In this document: positions 7,195-14,943 of the stretch, piece after piece | How the letters are laid out: each line of letters begins with the position of its first letter | Position numbering within the stretch: position 1 is the stretch's first letter | From: Acholeplasmataceae bacterium UBA6235 | GTDB taxonomy: Bacteria; Bacillota_I; Bacilli_A; Acholeplasmatales; UBA5453 | Assembly: GCA_002441525.1 (NCBI GenBank) | Contig: DJWH01000080.1 | Coordinates: 1 to 32,942, forward strand | Direction: 5' to 3' | Length of the DNA: 32,942 bases | The notes under the pieces: generated by a model | Database searches by the model: none | The model's input: the letters and a program-made list of their open reading frames with translations, nothing else | Told to the model about the DNA's origin: nothing | Translations under genes and position numbers: made by a program

Positions 7195-7518
7195 ATGATG
7201 AAAAAAGTATTATTATTGATTGGATTATTGATGACAATGACATTTATAGTAGGGTGTACCTCCAATACCCCAGAAGTAGAAGAACAAACATTTACACTGG
7301 CGGAACTGGCTAATTTCGATGGTCAAAGCGGTCGACAAGCTTATGTCGCAGTAGATGGTGTGGTATATGATGTTACAAATGCAGACAACTGGACGAACGG
7401 TTCTCATAATGGTCAACGTTTGGCTGGTACAGATGCATCCGCAGTCATTTTATCGAGTCCACACGGCAAATCTGTATTGGCTGGATTACCAGTGGTAGGC
7501 ACGTTGGTAAACGAATAA
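7195..7518 (+). CDS. Cytochrome b5-like heme-binding lipoprotein
   Basis: A 107-aa exported protein. Residues 1-20 are a lipoprotein signal with lipobox IVGC; Cys21 would be lipidated. After a short acidic linker the mature part is a single prokaryotic cytochrome b5-like domain: FTLAELANFDG, then AYVAVDGVVYDVTN (49-62), and two conserved histidines, H71 in GSHNG and H90 in SPHGKS, which would be the axial heme ligands. It would sit on the outer face of the membrane as an electron carrier or heme-binding protein. AAAGGGGG lies before two tandem ATG codons; the second (7198) has the better spacing, so the protein may be one residue shorter. It appears monocistronic. Confidence 0.82.
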   Translation: MMKKVLLLIGLLMTMTFIVGCTSNTPEVEEQTFTLAELANFDGQSGRQAYVAVDGVVYDVTNADNWTNGSHNGQRLAGTDASAVILSSPHGKSVLAGLPVVGTLVNE

Positions 7519-7602
7519 AGAAGTTAAATTTTTTTAATGAAATATCGTTCAAATCGATTTATTTGAAAAGATTCTAATTAAATAAAAAAACAATGGTTTT
7601 TC

Positions 7603-7635
7603 GCACCTATAAGCAATTATACGGTGCTTTTTTTT
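7603..7635 (+). terminator. Intrinsic terminator with GCAA tetraloop after the cytochrome b5 gene
   Basis: GCACCTATAA and TTATAcGGTGC pair as a 10-bp stem with one bulged C, closed by a GCAA (GNRA) tetraloop and followed by eight T. It lies about 85 nt after the stop at 7518; the A/T-rich stretch between holds nothing recognisable. Confidence 0.85.
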
Positions 7636-7697
7636 ATGTTTTTTTGGAAAATACTTTGAAATTCAAGATATTAAAAACGCTTACAATTTAATGGGGG

Positions 7698-7726
7698 TTT
7701 ACAAGGTGGATTGATGGTGCTAAAAT
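7698..7726 (+). promoter_or_regulatory. Promoter of the acc-fab operon
   Basis: TTTACA (7698-7703) and TAAAAT (7721-7726) are 17 nt apart, with a TG extended -10 element directly upstream of the -10. Transcription should begin near 7733, about 225 nt before accB. A 10-bp palindrome GTGCATGCAC (7729-7738) covers the presumed start. Confidence 0.75.
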
Positions 7727-7736
7727 AGGTGCATGC

Positions 7737-7957
7737 ACGTATATTTTGAACATCAAAACAACTTGTACGTTAACGGGGGAGATGGTAACCATTCTACCGC
7801 GGATCATTATAATATATCGAACATTAAACATCTATCCACGTAGAATACCAGACTGAATTGCTTCACCACAAAAGAGACCAATTATCTTGGGCAAAGCTCA
7901 TTTTAAGCGAAGGATCTCTGTTGTGTAAACACACTTTATAGAAAGAGAAAGAGAATT
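7737..7957 (+). ncRNA. Structured 5' leader of accB, candidate cis-regulatory RNA
   Basis: The non-coding stretch before accB folds by eye into three hairpins. P1: ACGTA (7737-7741)/TACGT (7766-7770) enclosing the TTTTGA/TCAAAA arms. P2: ATTCTAC (7791-7797)/GTAGAAT (7840-7846) with inner GGAT/ATCC. P3: CACAA-AGAGA-CC (7867-7879)/GG-TCTCT-TTGTG (7912-7925), a 12-bp interrupted stem capped by GGGC/GCTC. TGTGT (7922-7926) could instead pair with ACACA (7929-7933), and TCTCT (7915-7919) with AGAGA in the purine-rich ribosome site (7944-7948), so mutually exclusive folds are possible. No poly-T follows P3, so control would be of translation. It matches no riboswitch class I recognise. Confidence 0.4.
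7744..7758 (+). promoter_or_regulatory. FabT-like operator palindrome
   Basis: TTTTGA-ACA-TCAAAA is a perfect inverted repeat with 3-nt spacer. It matches the TTTGA-N3-TCAAA core of FabT (MarR family) operators that control fab genes in streptococci and relatives. It lies about 11 nt downstream of the predicted transcription start, a blocking position. No fabT gene lies in this window. Confidence 0.5.
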
Positions 7958-8422
7958 ATGACCATAAAAGAACTGCAAGCCATCATCAAAGACATTGAGA
8001 ATTCACCTTTGATGACTTTAGAGCTTGAAATGGAAGATTTCAAACTCAAATTATCGAAAAACAAATTCGAACCAACACCTGTCGTACAAACTGTGAATAC
8101 ACCGGTCGCACCTGAGGTTTCAACACCAGTAGCTGCTGCACCGGTATCTGAAGTAAAACAATCCCTAAATACACCTAAAAACACCATTAAATCCCCATTA
8201 GTCGGGACATTTTATGCATCCGCAACCATCAATGGCAATCCTTATGTAGAAGTTGGACAACCCGTTAAAAAGGGCCAAGTCGTCTGCATCATTGAAGCGA
8301 TGAAAATCATGAATGAAATCACCTCACCTTTCGACGGTGTAATCAAAGAGATTTTCGTCAGAAACGGCGAAGTCGTGGGTTTTGACCACGAACTGATGGT
8401 TGTGTCGGAACATGAAAAATAA
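7958..8422 (+). CDS. accB: Biotin carboxyl carrier protein of acetyl-CoA carboxylase
   Basis: A 154-aa BCCP. Residues 1-36 form a helical N-terminal segment, 38-75 a Pro/Thr/Ala/Val-rich flexible linker, and 77-152 the biotinyl domain ending in FDHELMVV. The biotinylation motif EAMKIMNE places biotin on Lys116. The domain swings carboxybiotin between AccC and AccAD to make malonyl-CoA. It is the first gene of the operon. The ribosome site is a weak purine run (GAAAGAGAAAGAG), which fits translational control by the leader. It overlaps accC by 11 nt. Confidence 0.95.
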   Translation: MTIKELQAIIKDIENSPLMTLELEMEDFKLKLSKNKFEPTPVVQTVNTPVAPEVSTPVAAAPVSEVKQSLNTPKNTIKSPLVGTFYASATINGNPYVEVGQPVKKGQVVCIIEAMKIMNEITSPFDGVIKEIFVRNGEVVGFDHELMVVSEHEK

Positions 8423-9776
8423 AATTTTAATCGCGAACCGTGGCGAGATTGCTGTTAGGATTATCAGAGCAGCCAAAGAACTCGGCATTGAAACGGTCGC
8501 AGTCTATTCCTTAGCGGATAAAGACGCACTGCATGTGAAACTCGCGGATGAAGCCGTATGTATCGGCAAAGAGAAGTCTAAAGAGTCTTATTTGAACATG
8601 AATGCAGTGTTATCAGCAGCTGTCGCTACTGGGTGTAATGCCATTCACCCAGGGTACGGTTTTTTATCCGAAAATGCTAAATTTGTTGAAATGGTGGAAT
8701 CCATCCAAATCAAATTCATCGGCCCCAACTCACAAACCATCCAATTGATTGGTGATAAAGCCAGCGCAAGATCGATTGCGAAAGCCAATGGGGTGCCTGT
8801 GGTTGAAGGGTCTGATGGGATTTTGGAAGATGTCCACGAAGCCATTAAGATTGCGAAAAAAATTGGATATCCAGTGATGATTAAAGCCACCTCTGGTGGT
8901 GGTGGTAAAGGGATCAGTATTGCACGCTCAGATGAAGAACTCATGAGTGCCTTTGAGCGTACCCAATTGGAAGCTTTATCTTCCTTTGGTGACAAATCAC
9001 TCTACATCGAAAAATTCATTGAATCACCAAAACACATTGAAATCCAAATCATGGGGGACGCCTTTGGTAATGTCGTTCACCTCTTTGAGCGCGACTGTTC
9101 AACGCAAAGAAGAAATCAAAAAATGATTGAAGAAGCCCCATCACCTGTATTAAATGAAGTATTGCGTAAAAAAATAGGCCAATCGGCTGTAAAGCTTGCG
9201 AAAGCCATCAATTATGAAAATGCAGGAACTATGGAGTTTTTAGTTGACCCCAAAGGCAACTATTACTTCATTGAAATGAATACACGAATTCAAGTCGAAC
9301 ACCCAGTCACTGAGTTGATTACAGGGGTTGACTTGGTTAAAGAACAAATCAAAGTCGCTTATGGTAAGCCATTGTCTTTCAAACAAAAAGATTTGGTTAT
9401 TTTAGGCCACGCCATTGAGTGTCGTATCAACGCAGAAGACCCAAGTAAGGGCTTCATCCCTACCCCAGGTAAGATATTAAACGTATTATTCCCAGGTGGG
9501 AATGGGGTCAGAATGGATACCCATATTTATCCCGGGTATGTCGTACCACCGTTTTACGATTCGATGTTAGCGAAACTGATTGTGTTCGCACCGAATCGTA
9601 AAGAAGCGATTAAAAAAATGCGTGTTGCTTTAGAACAGTTTGTCATTGAAGGCATTTCAACCAACATTGAATACCAATATTTGATCATGCATGACTTAGA
9701 ATTCATCAAGGGTCAATATGACACGGGCTTTATTGCAAAATTCAACGCGAGATACGAGGCGAAGCGCAATGAGTGA
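8412..9776 (+). CDS. accC: Biotin carboxylase subunit of acetyl-CoA carboxylase
   Basis: A 454-aa ATP-grasp enzyme that carboxylates biotin on BCCP using ATP and bicarbonate. It starts KNKILIANRGEIAVRI, has the glycine-rich ATP loop SGGGGKGIS, the FLERDCS-type segment (LFERDCSTQRRNQK) and the catalytic MNTRIQVEHPVTE block, all standard for AccC and of normal length. The ATG at 8412 inside the end of accB is preferred over an upstream in-frame TTG because MKNKIL is the family's usual start. It overlaps accB and accD, indicating coupled translation of the carboxylase subunits. Confidence 0.96.
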   Translation: MKNKILIANRGEIAVRIIRAAKELGIETVAVYSLADKDALHVKLADEAVCIGKEKSKESYLNMNAVLSAAVATGCNAIHPGYGFLSENAKFVEMVESIQIKFIGPNSQTIQLIGDKASARSIAKANGVPVVEGSDGILEDVHEAIKIAKKIGYPVMIKATSGGGGKGISIARSDEELMSAFERTQLEALSSFGDKSLYIEKFIESPKHIEIQIMGDAFGNVVHLFERDCSTQRRNQKMIEEAPSPVLNEVLRKKIGQSAVKLAKAINYENAGTMEFLVDPKGNYYFIEMNTRIQVEHPVTELITGVDLVKEQIKVAYGKPLSFKQKDLVILGHAIECRINAEDPSKGFIPTPGKILNVLFPGGNGVRMDTHIYPGYVVPPFYDSMLAKLIVFAPNRKEAIKKMRVALEQFVIEGISTNIEYQYLIMHDLEFIKGQYDTGFIAKFNARYEAKRNE

Positions 9777-10641
9777 TTTCATAAGCGAACGCAAGAAGCG
9801 TATTCAGGAATTTAAAGAACGCTTCCTGAACATCGGTAAAAACAAACCCATCGACATTCCCGATGGGCTCTTCGTTAAATGTGACGAGTGCGGTGCTGCA
9901 CTTTATGAAAAAGAATTGGAACAAAAACTATCGGTTTGTCCAAACTGTGGACACCATTTTAGAATTGGCGCGCGTAAACGTATCACGATTACAGTAGACC
10001 CCAACTCCTTCTGTGAAATGGATCAAGACCTCACATCGACCAACCCATTAGAGATGCCCGATTATGAACTCAAAATGGAAAGCGCGAAGAAACTCACCCA
10101 TCAAAATGAAGCATTCGTGGGTGGTTCAGCCACGATTTTTGGTTATCCATGTTACATTGGGGTTTTAGACAGTTATTTTATGATGGGTTCGATGGGCAGT
10201 GTCGTTGGCGAGAAGGTCACTCGATTGATTGAACGCGCAACCAAAGATAAACGCCCAATCATCCTATTTTCCGCTTCTGGAGGTGCGCGTATGCAAGAGG
10301 GCATCTTGTCTTTGATGCAAATGGCGAAGACCTCTGGGGCTTTATACTATTTGAATCAAGCTGGGGTTTTATTCATCAGCGTTATGACTAACCCAACCAC
10401 TGGAGGTGTCGCCGCGAGTTTTGCATCGTTAGGTGACATCAACATCGCTGAAAAAACAGCCACCATTGGATTTGCAGGTGCGAGGGTCATCAAACAAACC
10501 ATCAAACAAGATTTACCCCCACACTTTCAAACTGCAGAGTTTCAACTCGACAAAGGTCAAGTGGATTTGGTCTTATCCAGACATGACATCCGTCCTACGT
10601 TAGCAAAACTATTATTGTTCCATGGAGGTCAACATGTCTAA
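9769..10641 (+). CDS. accD: Acetyl-CoA carboxylase carboxyltransferase subunit beta
   Basis: A 290-aa carboxyltransferase beta subunit that, with AccA, moves the carboxyl group from biotin to acetyl-CoA. The N-terminal four-cysteine zinc ribbon is intact: C38, C41, C57 and C60 (CDEC and CPNC). The crotonase-like core follows, with SASGGARMQEGILSLMQM and TNPTTGGVAASFASLGD for acyl-CoA binding. The start at 9769 overlaps accC by 8 nt; a longer reading frame upstream only duplicates accC coding sequence. It overlaps accA by 8 nt. Confidence 0.95.
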   Translation: MSDFISERKKRIQEFKERFLNIGKNKPIDIPDGLFVKCDECGAALYEKELEQKLSVCPNCGHHFRIGARKRITITVDPNSFCEMDQDLTSTNPLEMPDYELKMESAKKLTHQNEAFVGGSATIFGYPCYIGVLDSYFMMGSMGSVVGEKVTRLIERATKDKRPIILFSASGGARMQEGILSLMQMAKTSGALYYLNQAGVLFISVMTNPTTGGVAASFASLGDINIAEKTATIGFAGARVIKQTIKQDLPPHFQTAEFQLDKGQVDLVLSRHDIRPTLAKLLLFHGGQHV

Positions 10642-11455
10642 TACCGCATGGCAACACGTCTTGTTAGCGAGACATCCAAAAAGACCAACCAGCCGTGTCC
10701 TAATCAATACCTTGTTCGATGATTTCATTGAACTTCACGGGGACCGTCAATTCAGTGACGATAAATCCATCATTGGCGGTATCGCAACTTTAAACGGCAT
10801 TCCAGTTACCATCATCGCTGAAGAAAAAGGCGATTCTACCAACGATAAAATTCTACATAACTTTGGTATGCCTCACCCTGAGGGGTACCGTAAAGCGTTA
10901 CGATTAATGAAACAAGCTGAAAAATTCAAACGTCCGATCATCACCATCATCGATACCCCAGGGGCTTATCCAGGGTTAGGGGCAGAAGAACGCGGTCAGG
11001 CACAAGCTATCGCGTTCAACCTTCAAGAAATGATGGGTTTAAAAGTGCCTATCTTAGTCATTGTATTATCTGAAGGTGGGTCCGGGGGTGCTTTAGCGAT
11101 TGGCGTGGGTGACCATGTCATGATGTTTGAACACAGCATCTATTCGATTTTATCGCCAGAAGGGTTCGCATCCATTTTATTTAAAGATGCAAAACAAGCA
11201 GAACATGCTGCATCGCTAATGAAATTGACAGCCCAGGATTTACTGCATTTCAATATCATCGATGAAATCATCCCTGAAGGGGCTGGTTTACACGAATCCA
11301 AAGAAGGTTTATTCCATTTAAAGAGTGCATTGAGCAGTAAGATGGCTCAAATCACCCAAGAAAAAATAACAACAATCTTGCCAAAAAGATATCAAAAATA
11401 CCGTCAAATGGGCGTATTTTTAGAAGGAGTATCGAGTGAATTTACACAACGTTAA
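10634..11455 (+). CDS. accA: Acetyl-CoA carboxylase carboxyltransferase subunit alpha
   Basis: A 273-aa alpha subunit, shorter than the E. coli protein (319 aa) mainly at the N-terminus. It carries LINTLFDDFIELHGDR, the FGMPHPEGYRKALRLM block, IDTPGAYPGLGAEERGQ and SEGGSGGALAIGVGD, which form the carboxybiotin site and oxyanion hole. GGAGG lies 5 nt before the ATG at 10634; an upstream in-frame ATG overlaps that ribosome site and is rejected. The end overlaps the GTG start of fabH by about 20 nt. Confidence 0.95.
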   Translation: MSNTAWQHVLLARHPKRPTSRVLINTLFDDFIELHGDRQFSDDKSIIGGIATLNGIPVTIIAEEKGDSTNDKILHNFGMPHPEGYRKALRLMKQAEKFKRPIITIIDTPGAYPGLGAEERGQAQAIAFNLQEMMGLKVPILVIVLSEGGSGGALAIGVGDHVMMFEHSIYSILSPEGFASILFKDAKQAEHAASLMKLTAQDLLHFNIIDEIIPEGAGLHESKEGLFHLKSALSSKMAQITQEKITTILPKRYQKYRQMGVFLEGVSSEFTQR

Positions 11456-12356
11456 AGTGGTGGCTTCTGGGAAGTATACCCCAGAAAAAATCGTCACCAA
11501 TAAAGATTTAGAACAAATCGTTGAAACATCCGATGAATGGATCAGAACGAGAACTGGTATTCAAGAAAGAAGAAAAGCCGAGTTAGAAACCTCCACGGAT
11601 ATGGCGTATTTCGCCGCGAAAGACGCGATAGAATCTTCAGGTTATGATCGTTCCAAAATTGATTTGGTGATTGTCGCAACGATCACGTCTGAACGTCAAA
11701 CCCCATCGGTCGCTAATCTAGTGATGGGCCGATTGGGCTTAAAAGAAGGCATCATGAGTTTTGATGTGAATGCGGCATGTACTGGTTTTGTGTATGCCTT
11801 AGAAATCGCATCCTCACTCATGTCAACCAATCAATATCAAAGTGCATTGGTTATCGGATCTGAAAAATTATCTTCTGTACTAGATTATACCGACCGTAAT
11901 ACCTGCATCCTATTTGGTGATGGTGCTGGTGCAGTCGTGATTGAACAAAACCCACTAGCCAAAGCATCGTATTACAACGCGTCGAAAGCCGATATGACTG
12001 ACATTTTAACCGTGGATAAAACGATTCGCATGGATGGTAAAAAGGTCTATGTCTTCGCGACCGATGTGGTTGAACGAAGCATCAGACACATCCTTGAGGT
12101 CAATCATTTAACGATTGACGATATTGACGCGATTTTACCCCATCAAGCGAATGAACGCATCATCCAATCGGTGGCGAAATCGATGAACATTCCCATGGAA
12201 AAGTTTGAACTCAATATCGCAACCTATGGCAACACATCGGCAGCGAGCATTCCAATTTTGATTGCTGAATATCGAGAAAAATATAAAAATAAGAGAGTCC
12301 TTTTGGTAGGGTTCGGTGGCGGCTTCACTTGGGGTTCGGCCATCGTAGAGGTTTAA
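11436..12356 (+). CDS. fabH: Beta-ketoacyl-ACP synthase III
   Basis: Condenses an acyl-CoA primer with malonyl-ACP to start fatty acid synthesis. The 306-aa protein has the full thiolase-fold triad: Cys115 in NAACTGF, His236 in PHQANERI and Asn266 in YGNTSAAS. The start codon is GTG with AGAAGGAG 6 nt upstream; no better ATG precedes the conserved LHNVKVVASGKYTPEK. It is slightly shorter than most FabH. The primer (acetyl or branched) cannot be told from sequence. Confidence 0.95.
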   Translation: MNLHNVKVVASGKYTPEKIVTNKDLEQIVETSDEWIRTRTGIQERRKAELETSTDMAYFAAKDAIESSGYDRSKIDLVIVATITSERQTPSVANLVMGRLGLKEGIMSFDVNAACTGFVYALEIASSLMSTNQYQSALVIGSEKLSSVLDYTDRNTCILFGDGAGAVVIEQNPLAKASYYNASKADMTDILTVDKTIRMDGKKVYVFATDVVERSIRHILEVNHLTIDDIDAILPHQANERIIQSVAKSMNIPMEKFELNIATYGNTSAASIPILIAEYREKYKNKRVLLVGFGGGFTWGSAIVEV

Positions 12357-12357
12357 T

Positions 12358-13290
12358 ATGAAAAATATAACAGAGATTTTAGGGACAAAATACCCCATCA
12401 TTCAAGGGGGTATGGCGAACATCGCCAATGCAGTACTCGCCAGTGCGGTATCAAACGCTGGTGGGCTTGGTTTAATCGGGGCTGGCGGTTATGACGCCAA
12501 TTGGGTTAGAACCGAAATCCAAAAGTGTAAGACTTTAACCGACAAACCGTTTGGAGTGAACATCATGCTCATGAGTCCACATGCGAAAGACATTGCACAA
12601 GTGGTGATTGAAGAAGGCGTGAAGATTGTTACAACCGGTGCAGGGTCTCCAGGGATTTATATTCCCGCATGGAAAGCCGCTGGCATTAAAGTGATTCCCG
12701 TGGTTCCTTCAGTGGCTTTAGCGGTTCGTATGGAACGTGCTGGTGTCGACGCGGTTATCGCTGAAGGGACAGAATCTGGTGGGCACATCGGTGAACTTAC
12801 GACCATGGCGTTGATTCCACAAGTCGCTGACGCGGTTAGTATTCCAGTGATTGCGGCAGGTGGGATTGCCGACCAAAGAGGTGTCCTAGCTGCGTTTGCA
12901 CTAGGTGCGAAAGGGGTTCAAGTCGGCACAGTGTTACTGGCTACCAAAGAATGCCCGATTCATGACAACTACAAACAAATTGTGGTCGATGCGAAAGATA
13001 CCGATACTGTGGTTACTGGTAGAGGTACTGGCGCACCTGTCCGTGTACTCAAAAATAAAATGGCAGTGGAATATTTAAGAATTGCTGAACAAGGCGTGCC
13101 ACTGGCTGAACTTGAAAAACTAACCTTAGGCTCTTTGAGAAGAGCGGTATTCGATGGTGACGTTGATCGTGGTTCATTTATGGCAGGGCAAATCTCTGGT
13201 TTAATCAAAGAAGTTAAACCAGTTCAACAAGTCTTAAGTGAACTATTTGATGGTGTCGATGCATACCGTCAACAATTGAGTGTATTATAA
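12358..13290 (+). CDS. fabK: Enoyl-ACP reductase II (FMN-dependent)
   Basis: A 310-aa TIM-barrel flavoprotein that reduces trans-2-enoyl-ACP with NAD(P)H in the last elongation step. Visible FabK features are YPIIQGGMANIAN at the N-terminus, GAGSPGIY, the catalytic-histidine block ESGGHIGE (H143), AAGGIAD and GAKGVQVGT. FabK replaces FabI in many Firmicutes, which makes them insensitive to triclosan. It starts 1 nt after fabH and its stop overlaps fabD (TAATG). Confidence 0.93.
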   Translation: MKNITEILGTKYPIIQGGMANIANAVLASAVSNAGGLGLIGAGGYDANWVRTEIQKCKTLTDKPFGVNIMLMSPHAKDIAQVVIEEGVKIVTTGAGSPGIYIPAWKAAGIKVIPVVPSVALAVRMERAGVDAVIAEGTESGGHIGELTTMALIPQVADAVSIPVIAAGGIADQRGVLAAFALGAKGVQVGTVLLATKECPIHDNYKQIVVDAKDTDTVVTGRGTGAPVRVLKNKMAVEYLRIAEQGVPLAELEKLTLGSLRRAVFDGDVDRGSFMAGQISGLIKEVKPVQQVLSELFDGVDAYRQQLSVL

Positions 13291-14216
13291 TGGGTAAACT
13301 CGGTTTATTATTCCCTGGTCAAGGGGCACAATCGATCGGGATGGGGTTAGATTTTCCCAATCATCAAGCGCTATTCAATACGGCACAACAAGCCACAGGC
13401 TTGGATATCTTAAGTGCCATAACCACAGGTGAACGCTTAAATGAAACCTTATATACTCAGTTATCGGTGTTCTTAACATCCATATTGGCTTTAGAGGTTG
13501 TAAAAGACTTAAAGCCAACCTATCAAGGGTTAACGGGTTTTAGTTTAGGGGAATACTCAGGACTCTATGCATCCAATGTTTTAACGCTTCATGACGCGAT
13601 TAAACTCATTCATGAACGCTCGCAATTGATGCAAAATGAAACTTTAAAAACACAAGGCTTCATGGCAGCGGTCTTGGGGCTAAGTGCTTCGGATGTCGAT
13701 GCAACCCTATCTAAAGTCACCACTGGTCGAGTGGTTTGTGCTAATTACAATAGCCCAATCCAAACCGTCATTAGTGGTGAAGAACAAGCATTTGTAGAAG
13801 CAGAACAACTGTTAAAAGCCGCTGGTGCGAAACGTGTGATTAAATTAGCAGTATCAGGGGCATTCCATTCGCCTTTGATGAAACCCGCTGGTGAATCACT
13901 CTTGAATTACTTAAGCCAAATGACGCTTCAAAACCCAGCTGTTCCGGTGTATTTAAATACCACAGCCCAACCGCTGTTGCTAGACACCTTGAAATCTGAA
14001 ATGTCCAAACAAGTCTATAGTTCGGTTCGTTTTCAACAAACGATTGAACAAATGGCATTGGATGGCTTTACCCATTTCTTAGAAATTGGACCTGGACAAG
14101 TGTTGGGGCCATTGGTCAAGAAAATCAACCCAGAACACGAAACATTTAGTTTTGGCAAATATAGTGAATTAGACAATTTGAAAGGATGGTTATTAACCCA
14201 TGGATTTATCCAATAA
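13290..14216 (+). CDS. fabD: Malonyl-CoA:ACP transacylase
   Basis: Transfers malonyl from CoA to acyl carrier protein. The 308-aa protein has LFPGQGAQS (7-15), the nucleophile motif GFSLGEYS with Ser85, and catalytic His193 in SGAFHSPLM. It begins on the last base of the fabK stop and overlaps fabG by 17 nt. No acpP gene is in the operon, so its acceptor is encoded elsewhere. Confidence 0.94.
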   Translation: MGKLGLLFPGQGAQSIGMGLDFPNHQALFNTAQQATGLDILSAITTGERLNETLYTQLSVFLTSILALEVVKDLKPTYQGLTGFSLGEYSGLYASNVLTLHDAIKLIHERSQLMQNETLKTQGFMAAVLGLSASDVDATLSKVTTGRVVCANYNSPIQTVISGEEQAFVEAEQLLKAAGAKRVIKLAVSGAFHSPLMKPAGESLLNYLSQMTLQNPAVPVYLNTTAQPLLLDTLKSEMSKQVYSSVRFQQTIEQMALDGFTHFLEIGPGQVLGPLVKKINPEHETFSFGKYSELDNLKGWLLTHGFIQ

Positions 14217-14943
14217 AGTAGCGATTATCACAGGGGGTGCCGCTGGTATCGGCCGCGCCATCACAAAAACTTTGGCAGCCTACGGTGCGAAAGTGGTCAT
14301 CAATTACAACCGTTCTGCAGAAGCAGCAGAATCCTTAAAACAAGAAATCGAAGCGGCTGGTGGTGAAGCCCTCATCGTCCAAGCCGACATCTCAAAATTT
14401 GTAGATGCTGAAAAATTGGTGGCTGCCACGATTGAACGTTTTGGTACAATCAATATTTTGGTCAATAACGCAGGCATCACAGATGACGCACTCATCTTAC
14501 GTATGAGTGAAAACCAATTTGACAGAGTTATCGATACCAACCTTAAAGGGGTTTGGAATGTGACTAAAAACGCAGCCAAAACCTTATTAAAATCCGGTTA
14601 TGGTCGTGTCATTAATATTTCATCTGTATCTGGTGTTTTAGGCAATGCAGGACAAACCAATTACAGCGCGGCTAAAGCAGGTGTGATTGGGTTAACCAAA
14701 GCATTGGCTAGAGAGTTCGCATCCCGTGAAGTTACAGTCAATGCGGTAGCACCTGGTTTTATTGAGACCGATATGACGAGAAAACTATCGGACGATGTCA
14801 GAAACCAATGGCAAGCTCAAATCCCACTCAAACGCTTTGGACAAGATACCGAAGTCGCTGAAGTGGTGGCCTTTCTTGCAAGCCCACTCGGGGCTTACAT
14901 CACAGGTCATACCTTAGAAGTTGATGGCGGGTTGGTGATGTAG
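14200..14943 (+). CDS. fabG: 3-oxoacyl-ACP reductase
   Basis: A 247-aa short-chain dehydrogenase that reduces beta-ketoacyl-ACP with NADPH. The cofactor loop TGGAAGIGRAI is at 11-21, NNAG at 89-92, and the catalytic set is Ser142, Tyr155 and Lys159 (YSAAK). The C-terminus ends GHTLEVDGGLVM, typical of FabG. The start is inside the end of fabD with AAAGGATGG upstream; the stop directly abuts the fabF ATG. Confidence 0.94.
   Translation: MDLSNKVAIITGGAAGIGRAITKTLAAYGAKVVINYNRSAEAAESLKQEIEAAGGEALIVQADISKFVDAEKLVAATIERFGTINILVNNAGITDDALILRMSENQFDRVIDTNLKGVWNVTKNAAKTLLKSGYGRVINISSVSGVLGNAGQTNYSAAKAGVIGLTKALAREFASREVTVNAVAPGFIETDMTRKLSDDVRNQWQAQIPLKRFGQDTEVAEVVAFLASPLGAYITGHTLEVDGGLVM

Noticed and set aside
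7791..7804. T-box-like sequence (CTACCGCGG) in the accB leader
   Set aside because: It resembles part of the T-box consensus, but there is no specifier stem, no antiterminator/terminator pair, and the downstream genes are not tRNA-charging or amino acid genes.
9718..9768. Upstream extension of accD
   Set aside because: The extra codons lie within accC in another frame, and the conserved protein start and spacing favour ATG 9769.
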